DNA of 64,000 nt, taken from positions 1,550,001 to 1,614,000 of the forward strand of contig NZ_CP114285.2 of NCBI RefSeq assembly GCF_027111255.2, written 5' to 3'. Position 1 is the first letter of the stretch. Every line of letters begins with the position of its first letter. This document shows, one piece after another, positions 33,588-43,049 of the stretch. The DNA comes from Flavobacterium flavigenum (GTDB lineage: Bacteria > Bacteroidota > Bacteroidia > Flavobacteriales > Flavobacteriaceae). A program made the position numbers and the translations under genes. The notes under the pieces are model-generated. The model had not been told where the DNA came from, ran no database searches, and saw only the letters and a list, made by a program, of their open reading frames with translations.

Positions 33588-33595
33588 TATTTTTG
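33588..33595 (+). promoter_or_regulatory. -7 element of the second lacI gene
   Basis: TATTTTTG preceded by a run of A, the same arrangement as before the first lacI gene; the promoter was duplicated along with the gene. Confidence 0.55.
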
Positions 33596-33625
33596 TCCTG
33601 AACAAAATAAAAGAATATTTTTTGA

Positions 33626-34654
33626 ATGAGTGAAAAAACCACTATATACGATATTGCCAAAAGACTAAACATTACTGCAGCTACTGTTTCAAGAGCTTTA
33701 AATAACAACCCTAAAATAAAAATAAGCACACGCGAATTGGTACAGCAAACAGCCGACTTAATGGGTTACAAACCTAACAAGCTGGCATTGGCTTTAAAAA
33801 GTGGAAGAAGCAACAATATAGGCATCATAGTTCCTCGCGTTGATAATAATTTTTTTGGAACCGTAATTAGAGGCATTGAAGAAGAACTCTATCCTCATGG
33901 TTATCACGTTATTATTTCACAGACTCATGATGATCCCAAAAGAGAAAATGAAAACCTGTATGCTTTAATAGACGCACAGGTTGATGGCATCTTAATGTCT
34001 GTTACTGATGTTACTGATGAAAATTATGAAGCCTTTCAAAACGTCCTCCAAAAAAATGTTCCTTTAATTTTCTTTGACAGAACCAGACATATTGACGGAG
34101 TTAGCTCTGTAACCATTAATGACTTTAAAGGAGGTTATCTTACTACAAAACATTTAATCAATGAAGGCTGCAGACATATCGCTCATTTTTCCAGAGACCA
34201 GTCACTTGATATTTTTAAAAATAGATTTTTAGGCTATAAGCAAGCGCTATTGGATAGCGGAATACCTTTTAAGGAAGAATATGTTATTCCTATTAAAAGT
34301 AGTGTAGAATCAGGAAAAGAAGCAATAGAAATTTTATTGCAGCTTGAAACTCCTCCTGATGCTATATTCTCTTCAAGTGATTTTGCTGCTTTAGGGGCTA
34401 TTCAGGAATTAAAAGAAAGAAACATCTCTATTCCTGATGATTTTTGTGTAGCAGGATTTAGTAATGAACCATTCACAAAGTTCATGGAGCTATCCATAAC
34501 TTCAGTCGACCAGTCACCGCTTGAAATGGGAAAAATGGCTGCAAAGGTATTCTTAGAGCAAATAAGTAAAACTGAAACTATTAAAATACAAAAAAAGGTA
34601 ATCCTTGCACCCGAACTGCATATTCGCCAGTCTTCAACAAGAATTACCTTTTAA
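33626..34654 (+). CDS. LacI family transcriptional regulator 2 (tandem paralog)
   Basis: 342 residues, the same length as the upstream paralog and identical over long stretches (for example the TVSRALNN recognition helix and the SSSDFAALGAIQEL block). Since recognition-helix residues are the same, both may bind the same operators but respond to different uronates. The two genes each have their own promoter (271-bp gap). Confidence 0.92.
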   Translation: MSEKTTIYDIAKRLNITAATVSRALNNNPKIKISTRELVQQTADLMGYKPNKLALALKSGRSNNIGIIVPRVDNNFFGTVIRGIEEELYPHGYHVIISQTHDDPKRENENLYALIDAQVDGILMSVTDVTDENYEAFQNVLQKNVPLIFFDRTRHIDGVSSVTINDFKGGYLTTKHLINEGCRHIAHFSRDQSLDIFKNRFLGYKQALLDSGIPFKEEYVIPIKSSVESGKEAIEILLQLETPPDAIFSSSDFAALGAIQELKERNISIPDDFCVAGFSNEPFTKFMELSITSVDQSPLEMGKMAAKVFLEQISKTETIKIQKKVILAPELHIRQSSTRITF

Positions 34655-34741
34655 TCTCTTAATAAATAAATTATGTGAATTTTATTTAATTTCCGAATCG
34701 TTACATTACACCTTAAAGTTTTATCTCTAATTAAAAACAAA

Positions 34742-34766
34742 AAAGGCAGCTTTATCAGCTGCCTTT
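34742..34766. terminator. Bidirectional terminator between lacI2 and uxaA
   Basis: AAAGGCAGCT/AGCTGCCTTT, a 10-bp stem with a 5-nt loop and A/T flanks. Confidence 0.85.
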
Positions 34767-34809
34767 CTACATAGTAACAATTATTTATATAAGTTAAACG
34801 TTGGCAAAA

Positions 34810-36423
34810 TTATAATGAGACCCCTCTTTTCCAAGGAATAAACACATCTTGTTTCAACTGATCTGCTTTTGTTTCCACGTTTCCGCTAGCCAATTCTATA
34901 ATATAATCTACAAGTTCTTCTCCAACTTCGGTGATATTTTTTTCACCAGTAATTACAGTCCCAGCATTGAAATCAATGATATCAGACATTCTATTGGTTA
35001 ATGCTGTGTTTGAAGCAATTTTCACAACAGGTGCAACCGGATTTCCCATCGGATTTCCTAAACCTGTTGTAAACAAAACAACAGTTGCTCCCGATCCAAC
35101 CAACCCTGTAGTACATTCGGCGTCATTTCCTGGCGTATTTAGAAGATTTAAACCCGGTTGTGAAATGTACTCACCGTAATCCAAAACATCTACAATTGGC
35201 GCTGTTCCACCTTTTTTAGATGCACCAGCAGATTTCATTGCGTCAGTAATTAATCCGTCTTTAATATTTCCTGGAGATGGGTTCATATCAAACCCTGAAC
35301 CTGCATCTACAACTGATTTTTCAAAAGCTTTCATCAAAGATAAAAACTTATCGGCTTTTTCTTCGCTTACACATCGATTCATCAATTCTTGCTCAACGCC
35401 ACATAATTCCGGAAACTCTGCCAAAATAGATTTAGCTCCCAAAGCTGCGAAAATATCTGAAACAACTCCCAATACTGGATTTGCCGAAATTCCTGAAAAC
35501 CCGTCAGATCCACCACATTCCAAACCAATACTTAATTTTGATATAGGAGCAGGTTTGCGTTCAATTTTGTTAGCTCTTTTAATGGCTTCATAAGAATCTT
35601 TAATCACCATTTGGAACATTTGATCGGTAGTTCCAATTTGCTGTTGCTCATAGATCAAAATTTCTTTATCACAATTCGGACTCATTGCTTTCAATGCATT
35701 TTTGAAAATATCTACTTGCAAATTTTGGCAGCCCAAACTCAAAATAGTTGCACCAGCAACATTTGGATTATTCACATATCCTGCAAGCAGTTTTGCCAAC
35801 AATTCAGAATCTTGTCTAATCCCACCACAACCACCTTGATGATTGATGAATTTTACTTCAACATTATCTAAAAGATTTTCATTTCGATCTCTACCAGAAA
35901 CTTCTTCTACGCTTTTTTCTTCAATTAAAGAGCGTAATAAATTTTTATAAGAAACTTCTTTTTTTGGCAGTAATTCGTTTTCGAAAATATCTTTCAGTTT
36001 TTCTATATTTTTATTTTCACAAAAAACTAATGGAATAAATAACCAAACATTTTTGGTACCAACTTGTCCATCTGTACGGTGGTACCCGTTGAAAGTTTTG
36101 TCTTTCCAACGATCTACATTTGGTGGAGTCCAACCTAAATTTGCATTTTTTCCAAAAACTTTTTCACTTTCATGTTTTACATTTTCGGTGGTAATTACTT
36201 CTCCTTTTTTTATAGGTTTTACCGCTTTCCCTACCAAAACCCCATACATTATAATCTCATCACCAATTGCAAAATCTTTCTCTGTGATTTTATGTTTTGC
36301 TTTAACATCAGTAGTTGGTGAAACTGTAGTTCCTTCAAATGCAATTTGTTCGTTTTGTACCAAATCGGTTAATGCGACAATTACGTTATCCGCTGGATTT
36401 ACTTTTATTAATTTTTTTTGCAT
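34810..36423 (-). CDS. uxaA: Altronate dehydratase
   Basis: 537 residues. An N-terminal SAF domain (about 1-90) is joined to the large UxaA catalytic domain. Metal/cysteine-rich blocks NHQGGCGG, GLECGGSDGFSG and the C-terminal NPMGNPVAPVVKI are typical. It dehydrates D-altronate to 2-keto-3-deoxygluconate in galacturonate breakdown. It follows uxaB by 21 nt on the same strand. Confidence 0.94.
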   Translation of the reverse strand: MQKKLIKVNPADNVIVALTDLVQNEQIAFEGTTVSPTTDVKAKHKITEKDFAIGDEIIMYGVLVGKAVKPIKKGEVITTENVKHESEKVFGKNANLGWTPPNVDRWKDKTFNGYHRTDGQVGTKNVWLFIPLVFCENKNIEKLKDIFENELLPKKEVSYKNLLRSLIEEKSVEEVSGRDRNENLLDNVEVKFINHQGGCGGIRQDSELLAKLLAGYVNNPNVAGATILSLGCQNLQVDIFKNALKAMSPNCDKEILIYEQQQIGTTDQMFQMVIKDSYEAIKRANKIERKPAPISKLSIGLECGGSDGFSGISANPVLGVVSDIFAALGAKSILAEFPELCGVEQELMNRCVSEEKADKFLSLMKAFEKSVVDAGSGFDMNPSPGNIKDGLITDAMKSAGASKKGGTAPIVDVLDYGEYISQPGLNLLNTPGNDAECTTGLVGSGATVVLFTTGLGNPMGNPVAPVVKIASNTALTNRMSDIIDFNAGTVITGEKNITEVGEELVDYIIELASGNVETKADQLKQDVFIPWKRGVSL

Positions 36424-36444
36424 GATAATAATTTTAAAATCTAA

Positions 36445-37887
36445 TTAGTACTTTGCGCTGAAATTAGCGTAACCTTTTTCAATTCCATTTGCTTCAATTT
36501 CAGTTAAAGCTACAACTAATGCTTCAGAAAGACCATTAATTTTTGTTAAATCCTGACCCCAAAAATCTGTATTAGCCAAAACAGCATCCACAACTGAATC
36601 TAAAGCTCCTAATTGCCATGCACTGTTAAATGCCTCAACTAATTCGGGAGTATCTTTTACAGGCAATGCTTCATTATTCCATGTTCCTTTATAAAATTGT
36701 ATTAAAGAAGCCAATGAAAAAGTCAAACTAACCGGCAATTTTTTATTTGCATTATAATATCCTAATAAACTTGGTAAGACCCTTACTTTGAATTTTGAAA
36801 TAGAATTTAAAGCAATATCAGCCAATGCATGTTTGATAAATGGATTTTTAAAACGATCCATTACCTCTTCAGAATAGGCAGCAATTTCATTTTTGTCCAT
36901 CGCAAGCGTTTCGCTGATTTCGCTGATAACGCTATTCACGAATTTCCCAGTAAAATCACCATTAACAGTTTCCATTACTAATTTGTTACCGTATAAAAGT
37001 GAAGTAGGAACCATTGCTGTATGCGCGCCATTCAAAATACGAACTTTTATCATCTTGAAAGGACGAATATCGTCAACGATTTTCACATTTAAATCCGTTT
37101 TATCAAAAGGAAGCTTTTGTTTTAAATCTTCACCACCTTCGATAGCCCAAAGGAAAAATGGCTCAGCTGCAACAATTAAATTATCCTGATAATCTAATTT
37201 ATTGTTATAATCTTCAATTTCTGCTCTTGGGTATCCCGGAACGATTCTGTCAACCAGAGTACTGTGGTACGTACACGCCTCCGTTAACCATGTTTTGAAT
37301 GAATCCTCTAATTTCCATAAATCTGCATATTGCAAAATATATTTCTTTAGGGTCTCAGAATTATAATCGATCAATTCACAAGGAATGATGGTAACACCTT
37401 TAGATGCATCGCCATTGAAGTGCTTGAATCTTTCATATAATAAAATAGTTAGTTTGGCAGGAAATGCTACTGGCGGCTGCATATCCGGAGTATCAGTATC
37501 AATAAATTCAATTCCTGCTTCAGTAGTATTTGAAACAATAAACTGAAGTTCTTCTTCTTTAGCTAAAGCTAAATAATCTGCAAATTCAGTATATGGATTT
37601 ATAGCTTTTACAATATTATCAATTAACTGGATATCCTGTATTTTTTCTCCTTTTTTAATACCATTCATGAACAGAGTATACAAACCATCCTGCTCATTAA
37701 TCAGGTGCACCATACCATCTTTTAATGGCTGAACAATTGCAATACCAGCATTAAAATCAACCTCTTTGTTTAGTTTGTGAAAAGCATAATCAACAAATGC
37801 TCTTAGGAAGTTACCTTCACCAAACTGCACTACTTTAATTGGATTTAATTTCTCTAATCCTGTATTTACTCTATTTAACTTTTTCAT
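36445..37887 (-). CDS. uxaB: Tagaturonate reductase
   Basis: 480 residues of the mannitol dehydrogenase superfamily. N-terminal VVQFGEGNFLRAFVDY nucleotide-binding region; C-terminal KIRILNGAHTAM-like block (VRILNGAHTAMVP) with the catalytic Lys/Asn/His set. It reduces tagaturonate to altronate with NADH. First gene of the uxaB-uxaA pair; a 211-bp gap separates it from kdgA. Confidence 0.93.
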   Translation of the reverse strand: MKKLNRVNTGLEKLNPIKVVQFGEGNFLRAFVDYAFHKLNKEVDFNAGIAIVQPLKDGMVHLINEQDGLYTLFMNGIKKGEKIQDIQLIDNIVKAINPYTEFADYLALAKEEELQFIVSNTTEAGIEFIDTDTPDMQPPVAFPAKLTILLYERFKHFNGDASKGVTIIPCELIDYNSETLKKYILQYADLWKLEDSFKTWLTEACTYHSTLVDRIVPGYPRAEIEDYNNKLDYQDNLIVAAEPFFLWAIEGGEDLKQKLPFDKTDLNVKIVDDIRPFKMIKVRILNGAHTAMVPTSLLYGNKLVMETVNGDFTGKFVNSVISEISETLAMDKNEIAAYSEEVMDRFKNPFIKHALADIALNSISKFKVRVLPSLLGYYNANKKLPVSLTFSLASLIQFYKGTWNNEALPVKDTPELVEAFNSAWQLGALDSVVDAVLANTDFWGQDLTKINGLSEALVVALTEIEANGIEKGYANFSAKY

Positions 37888-38071
37888 TTTGAATTTTTCT
37901 CTAATAGTGTTATAAATAACCTCATTAATCCCTTACCTGTTTTTTAATTGTAAAAGAAACATTACACTTGTAAAAGATTAAAATAAAGTTTGCTGTGAGG
38001 AGTGACAAGCTTTATTTTTCAAGCGTAATGTTCAATTACAACCTTTAAAACTCTAAAAAAAACTGCTTTAC

Positions 38072-38099
38072 AATAAGGAATAACTAATTATTCCTTATT
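38072..38099 (-). terminator. Hairpin at the end of the kdg/uxaC operon
   Basis: AATAAGGAATAA-CTAA-TTATTCCTTATT, a 12-bp perfect stem overlapping the kdgA stop codon. There is no T run directly after it, so it may stabilise the mRNA end instead of terminating. Confidence 0.5.
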
Positions 38100-38770
38100 T
38101 ATTTTTTTCTAATATTTTTAATGATGTTTAAAACATCACTTACTTTATTTTTTAATCCTTCAAAATCTTGTTTATCAAGCAAATCTTTTGAAATTAATTG
38201 CGAACCAAGACCAACACAGGTAGCACCTGCATTTAACCATGAAGACAAACTTTCTTCAGTTGGATAAACACCTCCCGTTGGCATAATTGTAGTCCATGGG
38301 CAAGGTCCTTTTATTGCTTTAATAAATTCTGGTCCGTAAGTATCCGCAGGAAACAATTTTACGACTTCACAGCCTAATTCTTCTGCTCTTGCAATTTCTG
38401 AAAGCGTTCCACAACCCGGAGACCATAAAACTTTTCTACGATTACAGGCAATTGCAATATCTTCTCTAAAAACAGGAGTTACAATAAAATTAGCACCAAG
38501 CTGCATGTACAATGAAGCTGCAGCAGCATCGGTAACAGAACCAACACCTAACATCATTCCAGGCAATTCAGCCAGTGCATATTTATTTAATGCTCCAAAA
38601 ACTTCAAAAGCAAAATCACCTCTGCTTGTAAATTCCATTAATCTGGAACCTCCATCGTAACAGGCCTTTAATACTTTTTTACTGATTTCAATATCCGAAT
38701 GAAAAAACAAAGGAACCATCCCGTTATCTTTCATCGTCTGAGCTACTTCAATTCTTGAATACTTTGCCAT
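38099..38770 (-). CDS. kdgA: KDPG / 4-hydroxy-2-oxoglutarate aldolase
   Basis: 223 residues, class I aldolase TIM barrel. Substrate and Schiff-base lysine region CEVVKLFPADTYGPEFIKAI and the GGVYPTEES loop are diagnostic. It splits 2-keto-3-deoxy-6-phosphogluconate into pyruvate and glyceraldehyde-3-phosphate, the last step of the pathway here. It lies 7 nt after kdgK. Confidence 0.94.
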   Translation of the reverse strand: MAKYSRIEVAQTMKDNGMVPLFFHSDIEISKKVLKACYDGGSRLMEFTSRGDFAFEVFGALNKYALAELPGMMLGVGSVTDAAAASLYMQLGANFIVTPVFREDIAIACNRRKVLWSPGCGTLSEIARAEELGCEVVKLFPADTYGPEFIKAIKGPCPWTTIMPTGGVYPTEESLSSWLNAGATCVGLGSQLISKDLLDKQDFEGLKNKVSDVLNIIKNIRKK

Positions 38771-38777
38771 ACTTTAT

Positions 38778-39806
38778 TTATCTTGATACTAATCCGGCAG
38801 AGTTTCCTCCCGCCATGTTTTCAACTTCTTTTAATGTAACTAAATTATAATCTCCGGCAATTGTGTGTTTCAAGCAACAAGCTGCTACTGCAAAATCTAA
38901 TGCCTTTTGTTTATCCTCTTTGTATTCAACTAATCCGTAAATTAATCCTCCCATAAAAGCGTCTCCACTTCCTACACGGTCAATTACCGGAGTTACTTCC
39001 TGAACGGCTGCATTAAAAATAGTTTTCCCATCAAATAAAACGCCACCTATTCTTTGATGCGAAGCACTAATTGAATAACGCAATGTAGTTGCCACCGTTT
39101 TTAAATTTGGACAAAGTTCATATAACTTAGAATATAAAGCCGGTAATGATTTTCCATCCTGATAATCCGGATTTACTTTAGGGATGCCCAACATAAAATA
39201 CGCTGTATCAATATCTCCTAAAATAACGTGACTGTATTTTAATAACTCAGGCATCACCTCACTTGGCGTTTTTCCGTATTGCCATAATTTTGATCTGTAA
39301 TTCAAATCACATGAAATGGTTAATCCTAATTCATGCGCTATCTGAACTGCTTCAAGACAGGCTTCTGCAGCGCTTTGAGAAATTGCAGCTGAGATTCCGC
39401 TAAAGTGAAACCAGGTTGCTCCTTCAAGTACTTTTTTCCAGTCAACATCACCTTTTTGAATCGTTGCCATCGAGCTATGTGCGCGATCGTACACCACATT
39501 GCTTCCTCTGGTTCCTGCTCCTGTTTCTAAATAATACGTTCCTAAACGTTCTCCGCCGTAAACAATACTTTTAGACTCAACATTCATTTTACGCATCTCC
39601 TGTACTGCGCAGTACCCAATTTCGTTTTCAGGTAATCTGGTAACAAATTCTGCATTAATGCCGTAATTTGCTAAAGAAACGCAAACATTAAATTCACCTC
39701 CACCGTAAGAAGCTGTAAATGCTTTAGCCTGAGAAAAACGCAAATGTCTTTCTGTAGAAAAACGCAACATTATTTCGCCGAATGCAACTACTTTACTCAT
39801 TGTCAA
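38778..39806 (-). CDS. kdgK: 2-keto-3-deoxygluconate kinase (PfkB family)
   Basis: 342 residues. PfkB signatures: an N-terminal SYGGGEFNVCVSLANYG glycine motif and the C-terminal VDRVGSGDAFMGGLIYG active-site motif with the catalytic Asp. It phosphorylates KDG to KDPG. The assignment over other sugar kinases rests on the position between uxaC and kdgA. Confidence 0.9.
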   Translation of the reverse strand: MTMSKVVAFGEIMLRFSTERHLRFSQAKAFTASYGGGEFNVCVSLANYGINAEFVTRLPENEIGYCAVQEMRKMNVESKSIVYGGERLGTYYLETGAGTRGSNVVYDRAHSSMATIQKGDVDWKKVLEGATWFHFSGISAAISQSAAEACLEAVQIAHELGLTISCDLNYRSKLWQYGKTPSEVMPELLKYSHVILGDIDTAYFMLGIPKVNPDYQDGKSLPALYSKLYELCPNLKTVATTLRYSISASHQRIGGVLFDGKTIFNAAVQEVTPVIDRVGSGDAFMGGLIYGLVEYKEDKQKALDFAVAACCLKHTIAGDYNLVTLKEVENMAGGNSAGLVSR

Positions 39807-39813
39807 TATTTAA

Positions 39814-41220
39814 TTAAAATTTAAAATATTCTTTTGCATTGTTATACGAAATATCAGAAACCATTTTCCCGATCCATTCCATATCAGCAGGAAGTTCACC
39901 TCTCTGAATTTCATCTCCAAGAAGACTACAAAGGATACGTCTGAAATATTCGTGTCTTGGGAAAGACAAGAAACTTCTTGAATCTGTCAGCATTCCAACG
40001 AAACAGCTAATTAATCCCATGTTTGAAAGGGCATTTAATTGTTTTGTCATTCCGTCTTTCTGATCCAAAAACCACCATCCAGATCCAAACTGCACTTTTC
40101 CTCTGACACTTCCGTCGTTAAAATTACCAATCATGGTAGCCATTACTTCGTTATCAGCAGGGTTTAGGTTATAAATAATTGTTTTTGTTAATTTATCTTT
40201 ACTATCTAAAGCATTTAAAAAAGCAGATAATTTTTGAGCCTGAGGATAATCCCCGATAGAATCCCATCCTGTGTCAGGTCCTAAAATTCTGTGCATACGG
40301 GCATTGTTGTTACGTAAAGCCCCTAAGTGAAATTGTTGTACCCACCCCAATTCATGGTAAGTTTCAGATAAAAACAATAACACAGCACTTTGGAATTTCA
40401 AAGCTTCTTCAGTAGTTAGAGTTTGATTTTCTCTTTTCTTTTTGAAAATTGCATTTACTTCAGACTCAGTAAAGTTTTCAAAATAAATCTGATCCAATCC
40501 GTGATCACTTAACTTACATCCGTTTGCGTTAAAGAAATCAATTCTTTTTCTCAATGCTGAAAGTAAATCAGCGTAAGTGTTGATTGCTACTCCGGACACA
40601 TCCCCCAATGTGTCCAGATAAGCATTGTAACCGTCATTTGAAATCAAAATAGCTTTATCAGGCCTGAAAGCCGTGCTCATTTTAGTTTCAAAAGGATTAC
40701 TGTTTAATTTTTGATGAAACTCTAAAGTATCAATTGGATCTTCAGTAGTACAAACTAATTCAGCATTTACTTTTTTAAGTAAGTTACGTGTACTGTATTC
40801 TGCCGAATTTACTTTTGCAGAAGCTTCTTCATATATTCTTTCAGCTGATTTTTCATTCAGCAAATCGTAAATATCAAAATAACGGGCTAATTCTAAGTGA
40901 GTCCAGTGGTACAAAGGATTACGCATTGTATACGGAACTGTTTTTGCCCAGTTTAAGAATTTATCTTTATCAGAACCATTACCTGTAACAAACTGCTCAT
41001 TAATTCCTAATGTACGCATTGCACGCCATTTGTAGTGATCTCCGTTTATCCACACATTTGTGATATTGTCAAAAATTTTATCTTCTGCAATAAACTGTGG
41101 ATTTAAGTGATTGTGATAATCAATAATAGGCTGATTTTTTGAATAATTATGGTATAACTCCTCAGCGTATTTATTTTCAAGTAAAAAATTATCGTTTATG
41201 AATGTTTTATTAGAGCTCAT
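39814..41220 (-). CDS. uxaC: Glucuronate/galacturonate isomerase
   Basis: 468 residues, typical length. The metal-dependent hydrolase-like barrel starts with IDYHNHLNPQFIAEDK (metal-binding HxH) and contains HLGALRNNN and the late GMLTDSRSFLSFPRHEYFRR block. It converts galacturonate to tagaturonate. It is in one operon with kduI, kduD, kdgK and kdgA. Confidence 0.95.
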   Translation of the reverse strand: MSSNKTFINDNFLLENKYAEELYHNYSKNQPIIDYHNHLNPQFIAEDKIFDNITNVWINGDHYKWRAMRTLGINEQFVTGNGSDKDKFLNWAKTVPYTMRNPLYHWTHLELARYFDIYDLLNEKSAERIYEEASAKVNSAEYSTRNLLKKVNAELVCTTEDPIDTLEFHQKLNSNPFETKMSTAFRPDKAILISNDGYNAYLDTLGDVSGVAINTYADLLSALRKRIDFFNANGCKLSDHGLDQIYFENFTESEVNAIFKKKRENQTLTTEEALKFQSAVLLFLSETYHELGWVQQFHLGALRNNNARMHRILGPDTGWDSIGDYPQAQKLSAFLNALDSKDKLTKTIIYNLNPADNEVMATMIGNFNDGSVRGKVQFGSGWWFLDQKDGMTKQLNALSNMGLISCFVGMLTDSRSFLSFPRHEYFRRILCSLLGDEIQRGELPADMEWIGKMVSDISYNNAKEYFKF

Positions 41221-41247
41221 GTCTTATTTTAAAATATAATTTGAAAA

Positions 41248-42039
41248 TTATTCTTCGTTGGATGGTTTTCCGATAGTTGCAAGAATTCCTCCATCAACAT
41301 ACAAAATGTGACCATTAACAAAATCACTAGCTTTTGATGACAAGAATATAGCTGCTCCAGCTAAATCACCTGGATCTCCCCATTTTGCAGCCGGAGTTCT
41401 GCTAATGATAAAATCGTTAAAAGGATGTCCGTCAACTCGGATTGGCTTAGTTTGCTCAGTTGCAAAATAACCAGGTCCGATTCCGTTAATCTGAACATTA
41501 TATTTTGCCCATTCTGTTGCCATGTTTTTGGTCAGCATTTTTAAACCTCCTTTTGCAGCAGCATAGGCAGAAACCGTATTTCTTCCTAATTCACTCATCA
41601 TAGAGCAAATGTTGATTATTTTCCCTTGTCTTCTTTCGATCATTCCTTTAGCAACATGCTTAGAAACAATAAATGGACTTACTAAATCGATATCAACAAC
41701 CTCTCTGAAATCAGCAACTTCCATTTCCAATAGAGGAATTCTTTTAATGATTCCGGCGTTATTGATTAAAATATCGATTGATCCTACTTCGCTTTCAATT
41801 TTCGCTACAGCAGCACTAACTTCTTTTTCTTCTGTTACATTGAATTTGTAACCAACAGCATGAATTCCTTCACTTTTTAATTCTGCAACAGCATTATCAA
41901 TTTTTTCCTGAGAAGAATTTCCGTTAACCACAATCGTTGCGCCTGCCTGACCTAATCCTTTTGCCATTGCCATTCCCAGTCCGTGAGTACTTCCTGTGAT
42001 TAAAGCAACTTTTCCTTTTATATCAAATAAGTTTGTCAT
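41248..42039 (-). CDS. kduD: 2-keto-3-deoxygluconate dehydrogenase (KduD-like SDR)
   Basis: 263-residue short-chain dehydrogenase. Cofactor motif TGSTHGLGMAMAKGL, then NNAG, catalytic Ser in ICSMMSELG, and YAAAK (Tyr, Lys). Its place 5 nt after kduI indicates KduD, which reduces 2,5-diketo-3-deoxygluconate to KDG. A gluconate 5-dehydrogenase label is also possible from sequence alone. Confidence 0.88.
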   Translation of the reverse strand: MTNLFDIKGKVALITGSTHGLGMAMAKGLGQAGATIVVNGNSSQEKIDNAVAELKSEGIHAVGYKFNVTEEKEVSAAVAKIESEVGSIDILINNAGIIKRIPLLEMEVADFREVVDIDLVSPFIVSKHVAKGMIERRQGKIINICSMMSELGRNTVSAYAAAKGGLKMLTKNMATEWAKYNVQINGIGPGYFATEQTKPIRVDGHPFNDFIISRTPAAKWGDPGDLAGAAIFLSSKASDFVNGHILYVDGGILATIGKPSNEE

Positions 42040-42044
42040 AATTC

Positions 42045-42884
42045 TTATCTTAAATCTGTGATTTTACAAACATCCATGTCTCCGTAATCTAAATTCTCAC
42101 CTGCCATTCCCCAGATAAAAGTATAATTACTTGTTCCTGAACCTGAGTGAATAGACCATGGAGGAGAAATTACTGCCTGATGATTATTCATCCAGATATG
42201 TCTTGTTTCCTGAGGCTGTCCCATAAAATGGCATACGGCCTGGTTTTCCGGGATATCTAAATAAAAATACACTTCCATTCTACGATCGTGAACGTGTGCC
42301 GGCATGGTATTCCAAACACTTCCAGGTTTTAATTCTGTCATACCCATTTGTAATTGGCAAGTTGTGACAACACTACCAATAATCATTTGGTTTACAGTTC
42401 GGTGATTAGCCGTTTCCATTGTTCCCAACTGTAATTTATTAGCTTCAGCTAAACTTACTTTTTTAGTTGGGTAAGTTGTGTGTGCTGGTGCAGAATTTAA
42501 ATAAAATTTAGCTGGATTACTACTATTGTCGCTTTTAAAAACAACGTCTTTATTTCCAGCACCGATATACAAAGCATCTTTAAAACCTAACTCATAAGAT
42601 GTTCCTTCCACAACAACAGAACCACTTCCTCCTACATTAATGATTCCCAACTCTCTTCTCTCCAAAAAATAAGGTGCTTTAAGCGGATCAATAGTTTCTA
42701 AAACTAAATCTCCTTTTACCGGAACTGCTGAACCGGTTATATATCTGTCATAATGAGAATAAACGAATACTACTTCATCTTCCTGCATCAAATCATCAAT
42801 CAGGAATTCACTTCTCAACTCCTGAGTATCATATTTTTTTACAGCTTCTGGGCTTGATGCGTATCTTGAACTATATTTTGTCAT
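42045..42884 (-). CDS. kduI: 5-dehydro-4-deoxy-D-glucuronate isomerase
   Basis: 279 residues, a bicupin protein. The C-terminal cupin has the zinc site in PAHVHDRRMEVYFYLD, with a further His in the IHSGSGTSNYTFIWG region. It isomerises the linear form of unsaturated galacturonate to a diketodeoxyhexonate, joining PL10/GH105 products to KduD. An operator-like TGTAATCGATTGCA (42898-42911) sits immediately upstream. Confidence 0.95.
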   Translation of the reverse strand: MTKYSSRYASSPEAVKKYDTQELRSEFLIDDLMQEDEVVFVYSHYDRYITGSAVPVKGDLVLETIDPLKAPYFLERRELGIINVGGSGSVVVEGTSYELGFKDALYIGAGNKDVVFKSDNSSNPAKFYLNSAPAHTTYPTKKVSLAEANKLQLGTMETANHRTVNQMIIGSVVTTCQLQMGMTELKPGSVWNTMPAHVHDRRMEVYFYLDIPENQAVCHFMGQPQETRHIWMNNHQAVISPPWSIHSGSGTSNYTFIWGMAGENLDYGDMDVCKITDLR

Positions 42885-42897
42885 AATTTTAAATTAA

Positions 42898-42911
42898 TGT
42901 AATCGATTGCA
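42898..42911. promoter_or_regulatory. LacI-type operator before kduI
   Basis: TGTAATCGATTGCA matches the perfect palindrome at 13 of 14 positions. It is 14 bp upstream of the kduI ATG, a position suited to repression. Confidence 0.8.
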
Positions 42912-43049
42912 CAAAATTATATTTTTATATTTAAATATCATAATAGAAATGAAAATTTATTTGTGTAATTACTACACTTATAATTATTTTTCTATCATTA
43001 ATATGTTTGACCTATTCCAATAAAAATATTGAAATAAGTCAAACTAATC

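Noticed and set aside
32326-34654. Recent gene conversion between the lacI paralogs
   Set aside because: Identical stretches are spread over the whole length and the DNA differs at many synonymous sites, so an older duplication is enough.
36053-36448. 131-codon plus-strand ORF opposite uxaA
   Set aside because: Antisense shadow of uxaA.
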